From the NCBI GenBank assembly GCA_009823505.1, contig VZQC01009509.1, positions 1,749,148 to 1,813,147 of the forward strand: 64,000 nucleotides of DNA, given 5' to 3'. The notes beneath the pieces are model-generated. The model saw only the letters and a program-made list of their open reading frames with translations, ran no database searches and had not been told where the DNA came from. The position numbers were made by a program, and so were the translations under genes. This document shows positions 20,606-32,444 of the stretch, piece after piece. The stretch comes from Rhizomys pruinosus (taxonomy: Eukaryota > Chordata > Mammalia > Rodentia > Spalacidae). How positions within the stretch are numbered: the stretch's first letter is position 1; each line of letters begins with the position of its first letter.

Positions 20606-21162
20606 AAGTTTCTCAGATGGTATTTATTTATTTGTTCATTTTACATGCTACCACAACTTCTCCTGGAATAGTAAAAGCTTGAGAGCTAAGCACACCTGGG
20701 TATTTATAATTGGGATATTAGCTGCTTCGATATGTTAGGTAATTTCTGCTAATCCTAAATTTTGACACATGGTATTGTTCTAAGTAGAAGACATAATATA
20801 AATAATTGTTACACTGATTATTAAGACAGTTATGAATATATACACACATCTTGTCCTGTTTATCCATGGGAAGGTTGGGCAGCTTCCACCTTCTGTCTAT
20901 TTTGAGTAGTGAATAGTGTGGATACAAGGTCTGTTCTGGCCCCTGCCTTCACTTCTCTACAGGCATTCTTTTGGCAGAAGCACTTACAGAGAGTCAGCAA
21001 GCAGCCTCCAAGCCTTGACCCCTGCTGTTATCCTGCCAAACCTGGTAGTCCCAGATGCCAGACTGTCTTTGATCTGGAGCTAATGGCCTGGGGTTCCACT
21101 TGTCCCAACTGTCTGCCCCAGTCCCCAATTGTGTGTGTGTCCCAGCCCATGCAAGGATCTTA
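20606..21162. other. Unique sequence
   Basis: No recognised repeat; no supported exon. Confidence 0.45.
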
Positions 21163-21247
21163 GCTGCCATGTGGGTGCTGGGAATCGAACCCAGGTCCTC
21201 TGCAAGAGCAAATGGTGCTCTTAACCACTGAGCCATCTCTCCAGCCC
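21163..21247 (-). mobile_element. B3 SINE 5' fragment, antisense
   Basis: Only the 5' third is present: 'gctgccatgtgggtgctggg', 'aatcgaacccaggtcctctg', 'ccatctctccagcccc'. The 3' part is replaced by unrelated sequence. Confidence 0.9.
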
Positions 21248-21299
21248 CATCTTGCTTATTTTTTTATGTTATATTAAGTGCATGATTTGCTCTTCTCTA

Positions 21300-23330
21300 A
21301 AAACTTTGTCCTGTCCCAGGTGATTTGCCTGATGAATTCTATCAGCAACAGAAAGCTAAATGTCATTAATCTTATGCAGAATCTCTCAGAAAGTAGAGGA
21401 AGTGAAAAGATGTGATTTCATAATACAGTTATCATAATTCACTATGAAAACAATTTTAAAAAGTACACACTCTAACAAAATGTTCCAAAAAAGGAATGCA
21501 GCAATACATAGATAGGAGTGTATCTCACAACCAGGCTGGGATTATCCCTGGGATAGCAAGTACAATACTTGAAAACTAACCTCTGCATTTATCAAAAGTA
21601 TAATACAACATGAAATAATACACAAATACTATTGAGAAAGTGACATCAGACATGTTTTTGAGACTCTTTCTTATATATCCTGGGGAAGCCTCAAACTCCC
21701 TATGTAGCTAAGGATGACCTCGAACTTCTTATCTTCCTGCCTCTACCTTCCAAGTGCTGGAGTTATAGTTAGTTCTGCACCACTCCTGGTCTTTCCTGTG
21801 CCTGGACTGATATCAGAGCTTCTTTTAAACAACTCAGGCTTTCTACCAACAGAACACACCTTGAGCCCTATAGGGCATCAATGTACAATACACTGGAAGA
21901 CAGCTAGAATTTGATAAGGTGGATCTGAAACTTTTACAGCTAGCATCATACAGATATATGCATGTTCACCCTAAGACTGATAACTAGGCAAGGGTGTCTG
22001 TATTCGCCTCCTCTAAATGATATTTTCTTAGAGATTCATAGGTAGTGCAAAAAGAGAAGTTAAATAAAAAAAACACTGATTTGGAAAGAGAGCAGTAAAA
22101 CTATATGTAGATGACACATTTGAAAGTGTAGAATCTCCTATATAAAACATATGTTCTGTTAATAAATAAATTAAACAAGATTGTAGACTACACTGTTGAA
22201 ATACAATCCAAAATGTATTTTTGCATGTTAGCACAAAGAAGTAGAAAAATTGAAAAATTTCTCCTTGCAACAGCATGACAAAACAAAAATATCTAGAAAT
22301 ATCTACATAAATCCTGTAAAGCATTAAGGTGATTAAAATCATCTTAATATGTAGGAAGAGATGCCATGTTTAGATTAAGTTGTGGTTATTCCCAGATGGA
22401 TCTATGGACTCAATGTAATTCTTGTTGAAGCTCTAAGTTTTTTTTTTTCCTTTTGTTTTTTTTTCCCTGTGGATAAATGAGGTATAATTTTCACAAGAAA
22501 ATACTAGAAAGTTCTAGAATATCTATCAAAGTTCCCTTGAAAAGGAACACATTGGAAGACACAGTCTGTGACTTCAGAATTTAAGATGAAGCCAAGTTGA
22601 CTAAAACTGTGAATCTCGCCTAAAAAAAGATGAACTGGTCAATGGAAAAGAGCTGAGAATCCTAAATACACTGTCAATTGTCAAGGGAGACAAGACAATA
22701 TGTTTAGAAAATAGTTCTAGAATAATTGGAGCACCAGTCCCTCCTTACACTTTGGAGATGGTCAAAACTTGACAGGCCACAGAGAGCAGACCTGTAAAAA
22801 CCAGGAAATTCAGTATAATCAAATGTGAAAGTTTGAACTAATCAAGACATTGCTAAGAAGTCAACAGAATATATATTGGGCAAAGCATTGCTATCTACAG
22901 TATGTAAAATATTTCTGTAGCCCAGTAGTGAAAGAACAACACAGTTAAAAACTGGGGAAAATGACTAGGCAGATATTTCACAATGGAAGATACGCAAATG
23001 GGAAGTAATCAGGCTGGAAAAGAGCTCAAAGCCATCATTCACCAAGGAAATGCAGATTAAACCAGTGAGAGACTGAAACACTGACGTCAGGAAGCACTGG
23101 GGCGGCTGGGGAGCCTTTGGCATAACCGTGTGGTCACTAGCCACTGCGGACAGCAGTCCAGAAATTCCTTATGAAACTAACACATATCCTTCCCAGACTG
23201 ACAGTTTTACTTCATGTTGTTTTCCAAGGAGAAATAACTACCCTGTTGTCCTTCCAGATGCTTGTGCCTTTCCTCACAATCGCTCACTGGAAACAACCTC
23301 TATGTCCATTGAGATAAAAGTAAACAAACT
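21300..23330 (+). mobile_element. Ancient L1 (ORF2 region), sense, heavily decayed
   Basis: Follows the order of mammalian L1 ORF2: 'tgatgaattctatcagcaac' (upstream RT region), 'actatatgtagatgacacat' (decayed YVDD-type RT active-site segment near 22105), 'cagatggatctatggactca', down to 'ggaaacaacctctatgtcca' (ORF2 C-terminal region near 23290). No long frame survives. It predates the B1 inside it. Assigned from the order of landmarks, not an alignment. Confidence 0.75.
21655..21800 (-). mobile_element. Old B1-like SINE, antisense
   Basis: 'ttttgagactctttcttata' through 'ctgcctctaccttccaagtg' to 'agttctgcaccactcctgg'. Inserted in the ancient L1. Confidence 0.75.
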
Positions 23331-23510
23331 CTGAGACACACAAGCACACACACATGCACATACATGTTCACTCATATGCACACATAAACTACACACATAC
23401 ACATTCATATGCGTGTGCACATGCACACACACGGTAAGTACATATACACCCAGGGTACACAGGCAACTTTCCACAAAGGCATACCATCTCAGAGCTATTT
23501 CATTTATTTG
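23331..23510. repeat. CA/ACAC-rich simple sequence
   Basis: Irregular 'cacacacatgcacatacatg'-type sequence to about 23450, then unique DNA. The minus-strand frame across it is compositional. Confidence 0.75.
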
Positions 23511-23581
23511 AGGCTCCCTGCATGCAGACAGTACATGCATACACATAGAGAAAAATAAATAAAAAAAATTAAAAAAAAAAG
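23511..23581 (+). mobile_element. B3 3' end fragment
   Basis: Only the terminal part 'tgcatgcagacagtacatgc' and the A-rich tail are present. Confidence 0.85.
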
Positions 23582-24254
23582 ACTCAAAGCTCACTTAGGA
23601 TTAAAATATAGCAGAACAGAGCACTTTGAATTTTAGGAGTAAAGTTACCAACATTTGCAAGTAAGTTTGAGTTGAATCAAAAGTTACAATGGGCTGACTA
23701 CAGTGAAGAGCTGAAAACTTGTAGGTATCTGATTAAAAGCAATCAAATGAACCACAGACTCTTGATGGAGGGAAATGGGTTTTCATTGGCTCATTCCCTA
23801 GTCTCTCTGTATCTGTTCACATTTTCATAATAAAATATTGCAGGGAAAGGCAATTTTCACATCCCAAGTGTCACAGTCAGAAATGGTTCTGCGGACGAAG
23901 CCGTTGACATCCTTTGTCTCAAAGTCCAAAGTAGCTAAGTAATGGAGGCGAGCGGGCCAGTCGCTCTGTCCCCAGCCTCGAGCCTTCTGTGTTGCTGCAT
24001 GGCTTCCAAAGGCCCTCAGCCTGCTGCATAAACTAGTAAGGAAGGGAAACCTCACGTAGGCTTTGAACCCTGCACTCTAGTCGATGACTAAATTGACCTC
24101 CAAAATGACTCCTCAGAAGACGAGCTGGCTGTCAAGTCTTTGCACTCGTGCTTATTAAATACCCACTAAGTACACCAAGGTGAAATGAAGTCTAGTTTCT
24201 CAAATGGTTACTTTATTCCCAAGCTCCTGCATTCAGAACATTGTTTTTACTTGT
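23582..24254. other. Unique sequence
   Basis: The minus strand over 23825-24055 is open for 76 codons and relatively GC- and CpG-rich for the window ('ggaggcgagcgggccagtcg'). I recognise no protein and see no clear splice sites. Confidence 0.5.
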
Positions 24255-24483
24255 GTGGATGTTCGTGTGCTCGTGGGTGCATGTACATATGTGTATGCTT
24301 GCATGTAGAGGCCACATGTCAATGGGTATCTTGCTTAGTCTCTTTAACCCTTACTTTTTGAGACAGTCTCTTGCTGAACTTGGAACTTACCAAGTAGGCT
24401 AGGTTGCCTGCCGAGTGAGCCTAGGCGACCTCTGCCTCCACCCTCAACCCTGGGACCACAGACACAGGCTGTTGCACCCAGCA
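24255..24483 (-). mobile_element. B4/RSINE1-type SINE, antisense
   Basis: 'gtgggtgcatgtacatatgt', 'gtagaggccacatgtcaatg', 'tttgagacagtctcttgctg' and 'aagtaggctaggttgcctgc' follow antisense B4A/RSINE1 order. Old. Confidence 0.65.
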
Positions 24484-24775
24484 TTTTTATTAATAACTTT
24501 ATTAATTTTTTGTGTATTTCATATATAATGTCTCAGTCTTAATCACTTTTCTACCCCCTTCTCATTGGCACCCTCCCACAGCCCACCTCATGGAGTTCAC
24601 ACGTTGTGTCATTTGTGTTAGGGTCTATTTTGCCAAATTATTCTCCCCAGTGGTTCCTCAGTGCTAGTTCATTGTCTGGGCTCTAGACAGCCTATCAGAG
24701 TCCTTCTCTTTAAGAACACCTGAACTCAGGTCTTTATCCTCAGCTGTTACTGCTGAGCCTTTTCTCCAGCCCTGT
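24484..24775 (-). repeat. L1-like 3' end piece and B3 head fragment
   Basis: The first part (24484-24650, 'ttttgtgtatttcatatata') is AT-rich, then C-rich, like antisense rodent L1 3' ends; uncertain. At about 24727-24775, 'gaactcaggtctttatcctc' and 'ccttttctccagccct' are a B3 head remnant. Confidence 0.45.
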
Positions 24776-25639
24776 GTATCAGGAATTTCATATGCAAAAG
24801 TAGTCATGCATCCTAAAAATGTAACCCTGTGTAGATTGTTTTCACCTTGCTCATTCAAGGCGAAGTGCATGAGCTGTGCAGAGGGTCTTGTCTGAAGACA
24901 GCACAGGGCTGCCTCGTGAGCAGCGTCTTGGTGAGGGAATGGTGTGTGAGCATTCGTGGGGCGGCGGGCCTCGCTGAGCGTTCGTGGAGCGGCAGGCCTC
25001 GCTGGCCGTGTACCTTTGTACAGCAACCTTAACTTTTGGCGGTCATCCTTTAGTTCTGCTTCTCTTATTAGCATGAGGATAAAAATGAGTCAAATATCAA
25101 ACTGAAAGACAAAAAATGATCAAGCCAAGGCTCTTTCGTTTCCTTGGTGACTCTGCTATCGAAATGCTTCAGTTATGGGAGCTCAGCTCCATGGAGACAA
25201 AGCCACGCTGTATCACAAAGTTTTCTTGAATCTTCATGAGACCAAACATGCAGTATTTGTCTTTGTAAGCCCAGGTTACCCCATTTAATATGTTTTTCAC
25301 ATTCCACCCATTTTCCTATACATTTTATAATTTCTGTTGTCTTTGGAGAAGAATAAAAGTCCATTGTATGCATGCAGCACATTCTCGCTATCCATTTGTG
25401 TCTCAGTGAATGTCTAGGTAGATTCTGGTTCTTGGCTATTGTGGGATCGAGTGTGGGCAGAGGCCTGGAAGGTAGATGTCATACGAGAGTATGCTGGTTG
25501 ATCTTGGTTGTTTGAGGTGGAGGCATCTTCCCCAGATATATGGAGGTCCAGGGAAAGCTGCTACTTTTCACCTGCCCACATTTACCCCTTACTGGTAAGT
25601 GCATCTCTCTTGTTGCTACTGCATCCACTTCTGCCACGG
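24776..25639. other. Unique sequence with a 28-bp tandem duplication
   Basis: A GC-rich island holds two adjacent 28-bp copies at 24948-24975 and 24976-25003 ('gagcattcgtggggcggcgg' / 'gagcgttcgtggagcggcag'), differing at three sites. The rest is unremarkable. Confidence 0.7.
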
Positions 25640-25910
25640 TCTTCCCCTGACACCTCCCAGAACTCAGATTCTTTGCCTTTCCAATATGAACTAAAGACCA
25701 GTGGTTCCCCAAGAGTCCTTGACACCTTCAAGATTGTTGAAGCATCCAGCCTCATGGACAGAACAACTACTGGGTTCTTGCCAGTGTTCAGACAGGCATG
25801 ATTAGACTACCCAGGCCCTACTGTGTAAGCTAACAGTCTAATAACTCTCTTTTGTGATGTAAATTCATTTGATCAGTTCTTTTCCTCCATCCTTGACTAA
25901 TACAGAGGGA
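25640..25910 (+). repeat. Rodent interspersed repeat, family A, 3' part
   Basis: 'agcatccagcctcatggaca', 'gaacaactactgggttcttg' and 'ccttgactaatacagagg' parallel the end of the copy at 2203-2680. More diverged. Confidence 0.6.
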
Positions 25911-26115
25911 AAAGGAGACTTCGCGGGGAGAGGATGGGAAATAGTAGAGTACTCCTAAGAAAACTGAGGCCAGAGGGTATGAGAGGGTAGGGGGAAGAGG
26001 AAGAAGAAGCAGGAAGAGGAAGCAGGAAGCAGGAAGAGGAGGGTCACCCAGAAAAGTATGTATGCAAAACTCTGTGAGGAAACCTGTTACTCTAGGTGCT
26101 AATTGAAAAAGAAAT
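25911..26115. other. Purine-rich sequence
   Basis: A homopurine-leaning GGAAGA/GCAGGAA run at about 25985-26042; otherwise unique. Confidence 0.6.
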
Positions 26116-26335
26116 GGGGGCTGGAGAGATGGCTCAGCAGTTAAGAGCGCCGACTGCTCTTGCAGAGGACCCGGGTTCTATTCCCAGCACCCACATGGCA
26201 GCTAAGAACCATCTTTAAGTCCAGTTCCAGGGGAATGTGACACCCTCTTCTGACATCTGCGGCATTGCCCCACATGGGTGCACAAACCTACATGCAGACA
26301 GTACACTCATACACATAAAGAATAATAAAAAGAAA
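26116..26335 (+). mobile_element. B3 SINE, young
   Basis: Intact A box 'tggctcagcagttaagagcg', B box 'gggttctattcc', 'gtccagttccaggggaatgt', 'acatgcagacagtacactca' and an A-rich tail. 'aaaaagaaatg' before it and 'aaaaggaaatg' after it give a near-perfect target-site duplication. Confidence 0.95.
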
Positions 26336-26462
26336 AAGGAAATGAAAAATTTAGTTTCCTTATTTGATAGGCTGGCGTAATGCCACATCACTTCTGTCTC
26401 TTTGGAAGCATGGAAGGACTTCAAGGGCACACCATAGGCCTGCAGTGTTGGTTATAACTATA

Positions 26463-26590
26463 GCTGGATGTCAAGGCCGGCCTGGTCTACAGAGCGAGCT
26501 CCAGGACACCTGGTACTAAAAGGGAGACCCTGTCTCAAAAATACCAAAAAAAGTGTAAAACCAAAAAGGAAAATAAAACAACAAATAACG
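26463..26590 (+). mobile_element. B1 SINE, missing its 5' part
   Basis: 'gtcaaggccggcctggtcta' to 'gaccctgtctcaaaaatacc' with an A-rich tail. The promoter half is absent. Confidence 0.88.
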
Positions 26591-26637
26591 ATAGCTGGAT
26601 GGACATACAGACCTTACGCATGGTTTGTTAAAGATTT

Positions 26638-26638
<1 letters not shown>

Positions 26639-26681
<43 letters not shown>

Positions 26682-26820
26682 TGTTTGTGCAGGTTCCTGT
26701 GGAAGAGCCAAAAGATGGTGCGGGATCCTCTGTAGCTACACTTACAGGCATCAGTGAGCTGAACTCAGCTCATCTGCAAGAGTAGCGAGTGCTCTGAACC
26801 ACAGAGCCCTCTCTGTGGCT
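26639..26820 (-). mobile_element. (GT)n and antisense B3-type fragment
   Basis: A GT run of about 20 units (26639-26678) leads into 'agatggtgcgggatcctctg', 'ctcatctgcaagagtagcga' and 'gtgctctgaaccacagagcc', an antisense tRNA-derived SINE. Confidence 0.7.
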
Positions 26821-27300
26821 TCTAAACCTTATGTGTATTCTGACTTAGCATAGGTCTTTTGATAGGTTTTATGTTAAATTTGTAACTATGAAGTAGTGGT
26901 AGACAATAGCCGTCTGTATGTGGGGCCCCAGTCCCTTTGTTAAAATTCACCCTTTTTGCCAATAGTCAATTATTGTACTGGCTCTTTTTACAGAGTAGTG
27001 TCAAGTGTGATATTCAATATATTTGATAAATTGTAAGATTAAGAATTTCAACTGCGGGCTCTGCACTGGGGCCTGGCCAAAAGAAAGTACATAAGTTACT
27101 GTGCAGTATTGTATTTTGAAATAATAAGACTTTTGCAATGCCGTAACTAAATACGATGGCGACTTGTCAAATACATTATTTTCTACTTATTCTTAAAAAA
27201 TCCAAACAGTTTTGAGGTATGGTAAGCTACGAGAATTTTCTTTAAAACCTAATGTGCATTGGCAGCTTTTGGAATTTGGGATTGTAGTTATGCTTTGTAG
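26821..27300. other. Repeat-free AT-rich block, candidate conserved element
   Basis: No recognised transposon sequence in a repeat-dense area. The core at 26930-27210 is even in composition, with 'caatagtcaattattgtact' and 'gtaactaaatacgatggcga'. I infer possible non-coding constraint from the absence of repeats only. Confidence 0.35.
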
Positions 27301-27600
27301 ACCGTCTCTTTGGCAACTTTATTAACATGCAGCTGAAGTATAGTAAAAGAACACATTAAAATGCAATCCTGTTGATTTCTGACATGTTTATACGCTGGTG
27401 AAACCATTGCCACAATCAAGACAGAGAACACTCTGGTCTTCTCCCAGCGTTCCCCAGAGCTCCTTTACAACTCCGTTCTCCAGCTCCATCCCTGAGCAAT
27501 CATCAGCTTGCTTTCTCCTTTTCCGCAGTATAAATGAATATGTGTATTTTAAAGCATTACACATATAGAGCTATTGTGGAGTTTCTAAGCTGTGTTACAG
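27301..27600 (-). mobile_element. Ancient L1-like fragment, antisense
   Basis: 'gaaaccattgccacaatcaa', 'gacagagaacactctggtct' and 'catccctgagcaatcatcag' follow an old mammalian L1-associated segment I remember ('accaccacaatcaagatacagaaca...'). Moderate confidence. Confidence 0.5.
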
Positions 27601-28257
27601 TTATACTTGAATGAAGAATCAGCCTGACTCTTAGCTTTAAGGCCAAGAGTGAACCCGAGCCACCTTTCTGTTCAGATCTCTCAGGATCTGTGCTCTGAGC
27701 TGGGCCTCACCCATGCTTTCATTCAACCAGTCTTTCTAGTCTGATTTAGGGAACCACAAGCTTGGATCCACTCTTATCAGAACATGTCGACTTTTGATTC
27801 CCAGGCCCAAAGTATCTCCTGCACTGGGTGGAAGGCAAAGTGGGGTTTTTAGTTCATTGATCATTCGGATAACAATGCCATGATCACTTGGATACAAGTG
27901 GCTTCTCTTCAGTAAAGAAGAACTTCAGCTTTAATGTTTCATGATTTTTGTGCTCTGTCCAGCTAAACTTTGTCCGTCCTAGAGTGGTAATTCTGTTAGC
28001 TTTGGGTATTAATGCCATGACTGTAGTGATTCCATTTCTTTGTTCCATGTAAATATTTGTGTAAAATCGGTGTTATTTCTTCTTACAGAATTTGTCAGAA
28101 TTTACCAGTAAAAACATTTTACCTGGAATGGAAGTTTCTTTAAGAAAATCATATGATCAAATGTCTGATCACCTTATACTGTAAAATATTTTGATGTGGC
28201 ATGATTCTGTTATCTTATTCTTTTTAAAGTCTGTTTGGTACAGAAACTCAACGGAGT
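27601..28257. other. Unique sequence
   Basis: No repeat or exon recognised. Confidence 0.45.
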
Positions 28258-28425
28258 GCATAAATGTGTGTACTGATTCTGCTGAGGATGAGCTTGGTTC
28301 TCAGCACCCACACTGTGTCCAGCTACTTATATCTCAGCTCAGGGGATCTGGTGTCCTCTGAGGGCATTGGCACCCATGTGTTTATGTTTATAACTCCCCT
28401 ACATAGAATTAAAAATATAATCAGC
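28258..28425 (+). mobile_element. Old B3-type SINE
   Basis: 'gcttggttctcagcacccac', then 'gggatctggtgtcctctgag' and 'cacccatgtgtttatg', in sense B3 order with many changes. Confidence 0.65.
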
Positions 28426-28429
28426 CTTT

Positions 28430-28575
28430 ACAGGGCATGCATGGCACTGGATACCTTTAATCTAAGCAGTTGGAAGCAGGGGTAAGGGGGGATCTTAGTT
28501 AGTTAGAGGCCAGCTTTGTCTACAGAGCAGTTTCTAGGCTAGGCAGGATTACATAGAACCTGTCTCAGAAAAATT
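28430..28575 (+). mobile_element. Old B1 SINE
   Basis: 'cagggcatgcatggcactgg', 'gaggccagctttgtctacag', 'acctgtctcagaaaaat'. Diverged. Confidence 0.78.
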
Positions 28576-30400
28576 TGTTGTGTTGGGAGAGTAACACTTT
28601 TCCATCCTTGCTGCCTGGATTCCTGACTTGTACCCATGCTCCTTTTCTTGAATGTTCCAGCTAGTTTCACCAAGTTGGTGGATCTTTTAATAACTAGCTT
28701 TAAGATTTTGCCTCTCTATTTTATTTGTATTTGATTACTGTGTTCCTTCCCTCTTCACTGAGCTTATTTGTTCATCCTTTTGACTTTTTGTGGTAGAATT
28801 TTAGGTCATTCCTTATTATGGTCTGGATATAAAACGGCCCCCCACTGGATCCTGTGTCTGAACACTTGGTCCCTAGAGGTTGGTGCTAGTTGAGAGACCC
28901 TAAAATTGTAGCCAAGTGAAGCGGGGTCAGTAGGGGTGGTCCTTGAGCTTCTAACCCACCATATAGTAGAAATCCTATTTGACAGTAGATACTTATGTAT
29001 ATATTGTGAAGAACTTATTAGAAGAAAATAGTGTTTTCCCTTAACAACTCCTCATTCTTCATTTCTTGAGATGTGTGGTTCCCTCCCATCTCAGTTCCTT
29101 CAGTGTGAAGAGACCCCAGGTGACCCCCAACACACGCCGTCTTAGCCACCGAGTCTCTGGGATGAGCTCTCTTCCTTTTTCTTCTTCTGAAGGACATGTG
29201 TGTTCCACCTTCACTCCTAAAGGACATTTTCACTAGAGATAGAATTCTGGACTGAAATTTCTTTACTTTCAGACCGTACAGCTGGTACCCCTAGACCTCT
29301 TGGTTTCTGATGAGTACCCTTGACTACTTTAACCCAATTTTTTTTTATCTAATGGGACATATAGTCTAATTCCATTCATTTTTCTTCTACATTTGGTTTT
29401 CATCAATTTTAGTGATATAATTAGATCTAAGTTTCTTTGAGGTTGGGGATGGATAAACTTTTTGAATCTGTAAATTTACTTATTTGACTAAGCTTGCAAG
29501 TTGTAAGGCATTTATCAAAAAATCTTTTCTTTCTCAATCTCTTCTCCCTTTCTGGTCATCCAGTTGCACACTCCAGACCTGTGAAATTGCCCCCTGGTCT
29601 CTGAGGGTCTGCTCATTTCTTCTTTGGGTTTCACTTTTACTATTTGTTTTTCAGCTCAGATAATTTCTGTTGACTTACATGAAGTTTTCCTGATTTTTCT
29701 GAATTATTTCCATACTGCTTTTGAGTTTCTCCACTGAGTTTTACATTTCAAATATTGTATTTTTGAGTTCCACAAATTCCACATACTTAATCTCTAGTGA
29801 AACTGTGTGAATGTCCACTCATTTCAAGACTGTTTTCCTTTATTCATGGAGCATGGCTGTTTAAATGTCCAATCGCTCAACCATTAGTTTTCCTGGATCT
29901 TTAAATACTGAGCAATTTTGGCTGGTTTTCTTGATGGTGTGAATATTTTGTTGTGTGAGGTTAATGGAAAGATTCCTGTTATACTATTCTGGTAACTGGT
30001 CTGGTTCACTTGAGCAATCGGCCCCTTCTGTTTAGACTGCTGTCTGTGGCTGAGTCTCCGCTTAGGCCTTTCTGTGGCCCAGCTATCCTGGATGGGCTCT
30101 CCTGTACACATGCAATTCAGGGTCAAGAATGAGATGTGAGTAGAAGGCTCAAATCTCTGTTCTTTGCGCAAAGCCTTTGCTGACCTCTTCTGGGACTAGT
30201 TGATGTACTTATCTCAGGAATCAAGCTGATGTGTACAGACGCATTCACAGAATTATGAGAGCCTTTTGTGTTTCCCTTGGCCCTGAAATTCTCCCCAAAC
30301 ATGGTCATCAGGAGGTGGCTCCTCCGGATTTATCTTACAGTTTGTCTGTATTTGCATGTCCAAGACCTTCGCCATTTTGCAGAAGAAAAAACAAGAGTAT
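28576..30400 (-). mobile_element. Ancient L1-like sequence, antisense
   Basis: From about 29220 the text follows an old mammalian L1 in antisense: 'gatagaattctggactgaaa', 'ttggtttctgatgagtaccc', 'atttcaaatattgtattttt', 'caagactgttttcctttatt'. T/C-rich throughout, as expected for antisense L1. A MaLR-like piece (28805-28960, 'ggtctggatataaaacggcc') interrupts the left part. The stretch 30000-30400 is less clear. Confidence 0.6.
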
Positions 30401-30413
30401 AAAAAGTAGAACG

Positions 30414-30633
30414 TGGGGCTGGAGAGATGGCCTAGCAGTTAAGAGCACTGAATGCTCTTGCAGAGGACCCAGGTTCGATCCCCAGCACCCGCATGGCGGC
30501 TAAGAACCGTCTTTAACTCCAGTTCCAGGGGAATCCAATACCCTCTTCTGACCTCCACGGCATTGCACGACATGGGTGCACAAACCTACATGCAGACAGC
30601 ACATTCATACACATAAAAAATAAATAAAATAAA
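30414..30633 (+). mobile_element. B3 SINE, young
   Basis: Complete: 'ggggctggagagatggccta', B box 'ggttcgatccc', 'aactccagttccaggggaat' without the 17-bp duplication, and 'catgcagacagcacattcat'. Imperfect target-site duplication 'aaaaagtagaacg' / 'aaaaagtggaatg'. Confidence 0.96.
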
Positions 30634-30702
30634 AAAAGTGGAATGCTCACAGCTCTGTAGGTTCTTTTCCTTCTGTAAAGGCTTCTGAGAAGGCTTGGGT
30701 GG

Positions 30703-30703
<1 letters not shown>

Positions 30704-30733
<30 letters not shown>
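30704..30733. repeat. (CA)n microsatellite
   Basis: About 15 uninterrupted CA units. Confidence 0.97.
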
Positions 30734-30735
<2 letters not shown>

Positions 30736-32034
30736 TTTATTTAGACTATTTTTAGAGGCTACCATAAGTACCTATAATTATATTGAAATATATTCATGTT
30801 GTCTCCAGGTCAAGGCATACAACCTAGCCACTAAACTTAGCTAGACAATGTGACAAAAGAAGTTTTCCCTGAATGACCAAATTATACAGAGAAAGGCAAA
30901 AGTTACTGTAAATTGTGTCTATTTTACACATACATTCACATGCTCTGTTTTACTTTAAAATCCACATTCTGGCTGTTGTCTGCAGGTACCAGCTCAAGGG
31001 CATGAAAGATAGTGGTACACTGTCCTCGCCCTGTGATTGTTTCTACTTGTGCCCCTAGGGATAGAACCCAGGGCTTGGCAATGCCAGGCAAGCATTCCCC
31101 ATTGGTCTACATCCTTACTCACTGACTAACAGAAATGAAAATTTATTAGTATGTGAAAACCAGAGCCATTAGAATCAAGTTGTACATTAATGAAGAACAC
31201 ATTACTCCAATGTTTAGCTGATCTTTAGCTGTTCTTCATGGTGACTTAAATAGAAGTTTTAGTTGAGAAAGATGAACTTAAAATTAACACTGGTGACAGT
31301 GTTACCTTTTACTAAATACAAATGTTTGGTCACCGCAGCTTCTTTATAAAAATGAGTTTATGTAATGATAAGATCTGAAAATAAAAGATAAAATTACTGT
31401 GTTCGAACAATGTGAGTTTTGAAAGCATATGGTATATTTCTTTCCTTCAGAATAATCGTAGGCTAGTATTAACAATAGACTCTGCATTTCTGCATTTTTG
31501 GGAGAGATGGCAACCAATGAGTCTTAAGGGAACAAAGAGTGGGGACAGTACAATCATTCTATGTAACAATGAACTTGAATTGTTCTTTCAAAAATAAAGG
31601 GTGTATGGGCAGAAGATAAAGTATAAGATTAAGAGTTCCCATATACTTAAGATAGCCTCTGACCCCAAATTAGATGAACTTGCTTAAATCAGGCTCAGAT
31701 AAGGAGCACATTACAGTTCTGATGAAAGAATTGCCTCATGGGGTACTTTCCAAACACTTATTGTTTTCTCCTTGAACTTGTGGGCACAAAATAATCATTT
31801 TCTGAGATTATTATTTCCAAAATGTTGCACTGTTTTGTTATAGCTATGAATTATAAAAAAAACTTGATTCTTTCTATCACAAGACTTCAATGTTTTGCCT
31901 TTACAATGAACATATAATTTGCATTCAGTAAAATACACACATCTTATATATAGTTTAGTGGCTTTCTCATATATATATATTTTTTTCACATATATAACCA
32001 AGTTCCAGATATAAAACACCTTGCATTGTCCCTG
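30734..32034. other. Unique AT-rich sequence with a small SINE remnant
   Basis: A SINE-like remnant 'gggatagaacccagggcttg' to 'ggcaagcattccccattggt' lies at about 31060-31110. A 7-bp inverted repeat 'aacactg...cagtgtt' lies near 31289. The rest, including a TA run at 31968-31980, is unrecognised. Confidence 0.5.
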
Positions 32035-32310
32035 AACCTCTCCTGTGTTCTCTTCCTTTAACTCTTGCTCATCGTACAGAGTTAATATGCTTTGATCAGC
32101 ATAGTTAAGTTGTATGTGTGGACTCACACACTGTGTATTCTTTTACATAACATTTTTGAGAGCCGTCCATGTGTTGTATAATCTTTTGTTCCCATTGTTG
32201 GGGAGTGTTCAATTGAATCAATATGTCCCAGTTTCATCACCCATTATTTTTCTTGCTGGACATTCGGCTTGCCTTCATTTTGAGGTTATTATGAAGAAAA
32301 ACACTTAGAA
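32035..32310 (-). mobile_element. Ancient L1 fragment, antisense
   Basis: 'gagagccgtccatgtgttgt', 'ccattgttggggagtgttca', 'atcaatatgtcccagtttca' and 'gaggttattatgaagaaaaa' match the order of an old antisense L1 ('atccatgttgt...attccattgta...ccacaattt...ggctattatgaataaa'). Confidence 0.65.
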
Positions 32311-32444
32311 ATGTGCATAAATCTTTTTATGGAGATAATTCTTATTCTTCATACTAAATTAATTATAAATTACATTAGAAAGCTGTCCCTTGTATTTCTG
32401 TTCCATGGCAACTTCTGAGGATATTTTGCTATTTAAAAAGTGTT

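Noticed and set aside
21300..23330. Functional L1
   Set aside because: No long ORF2 frame remains and only decayed landmarks survive; a functional copy would be about 6-7 kb with two intact frames.
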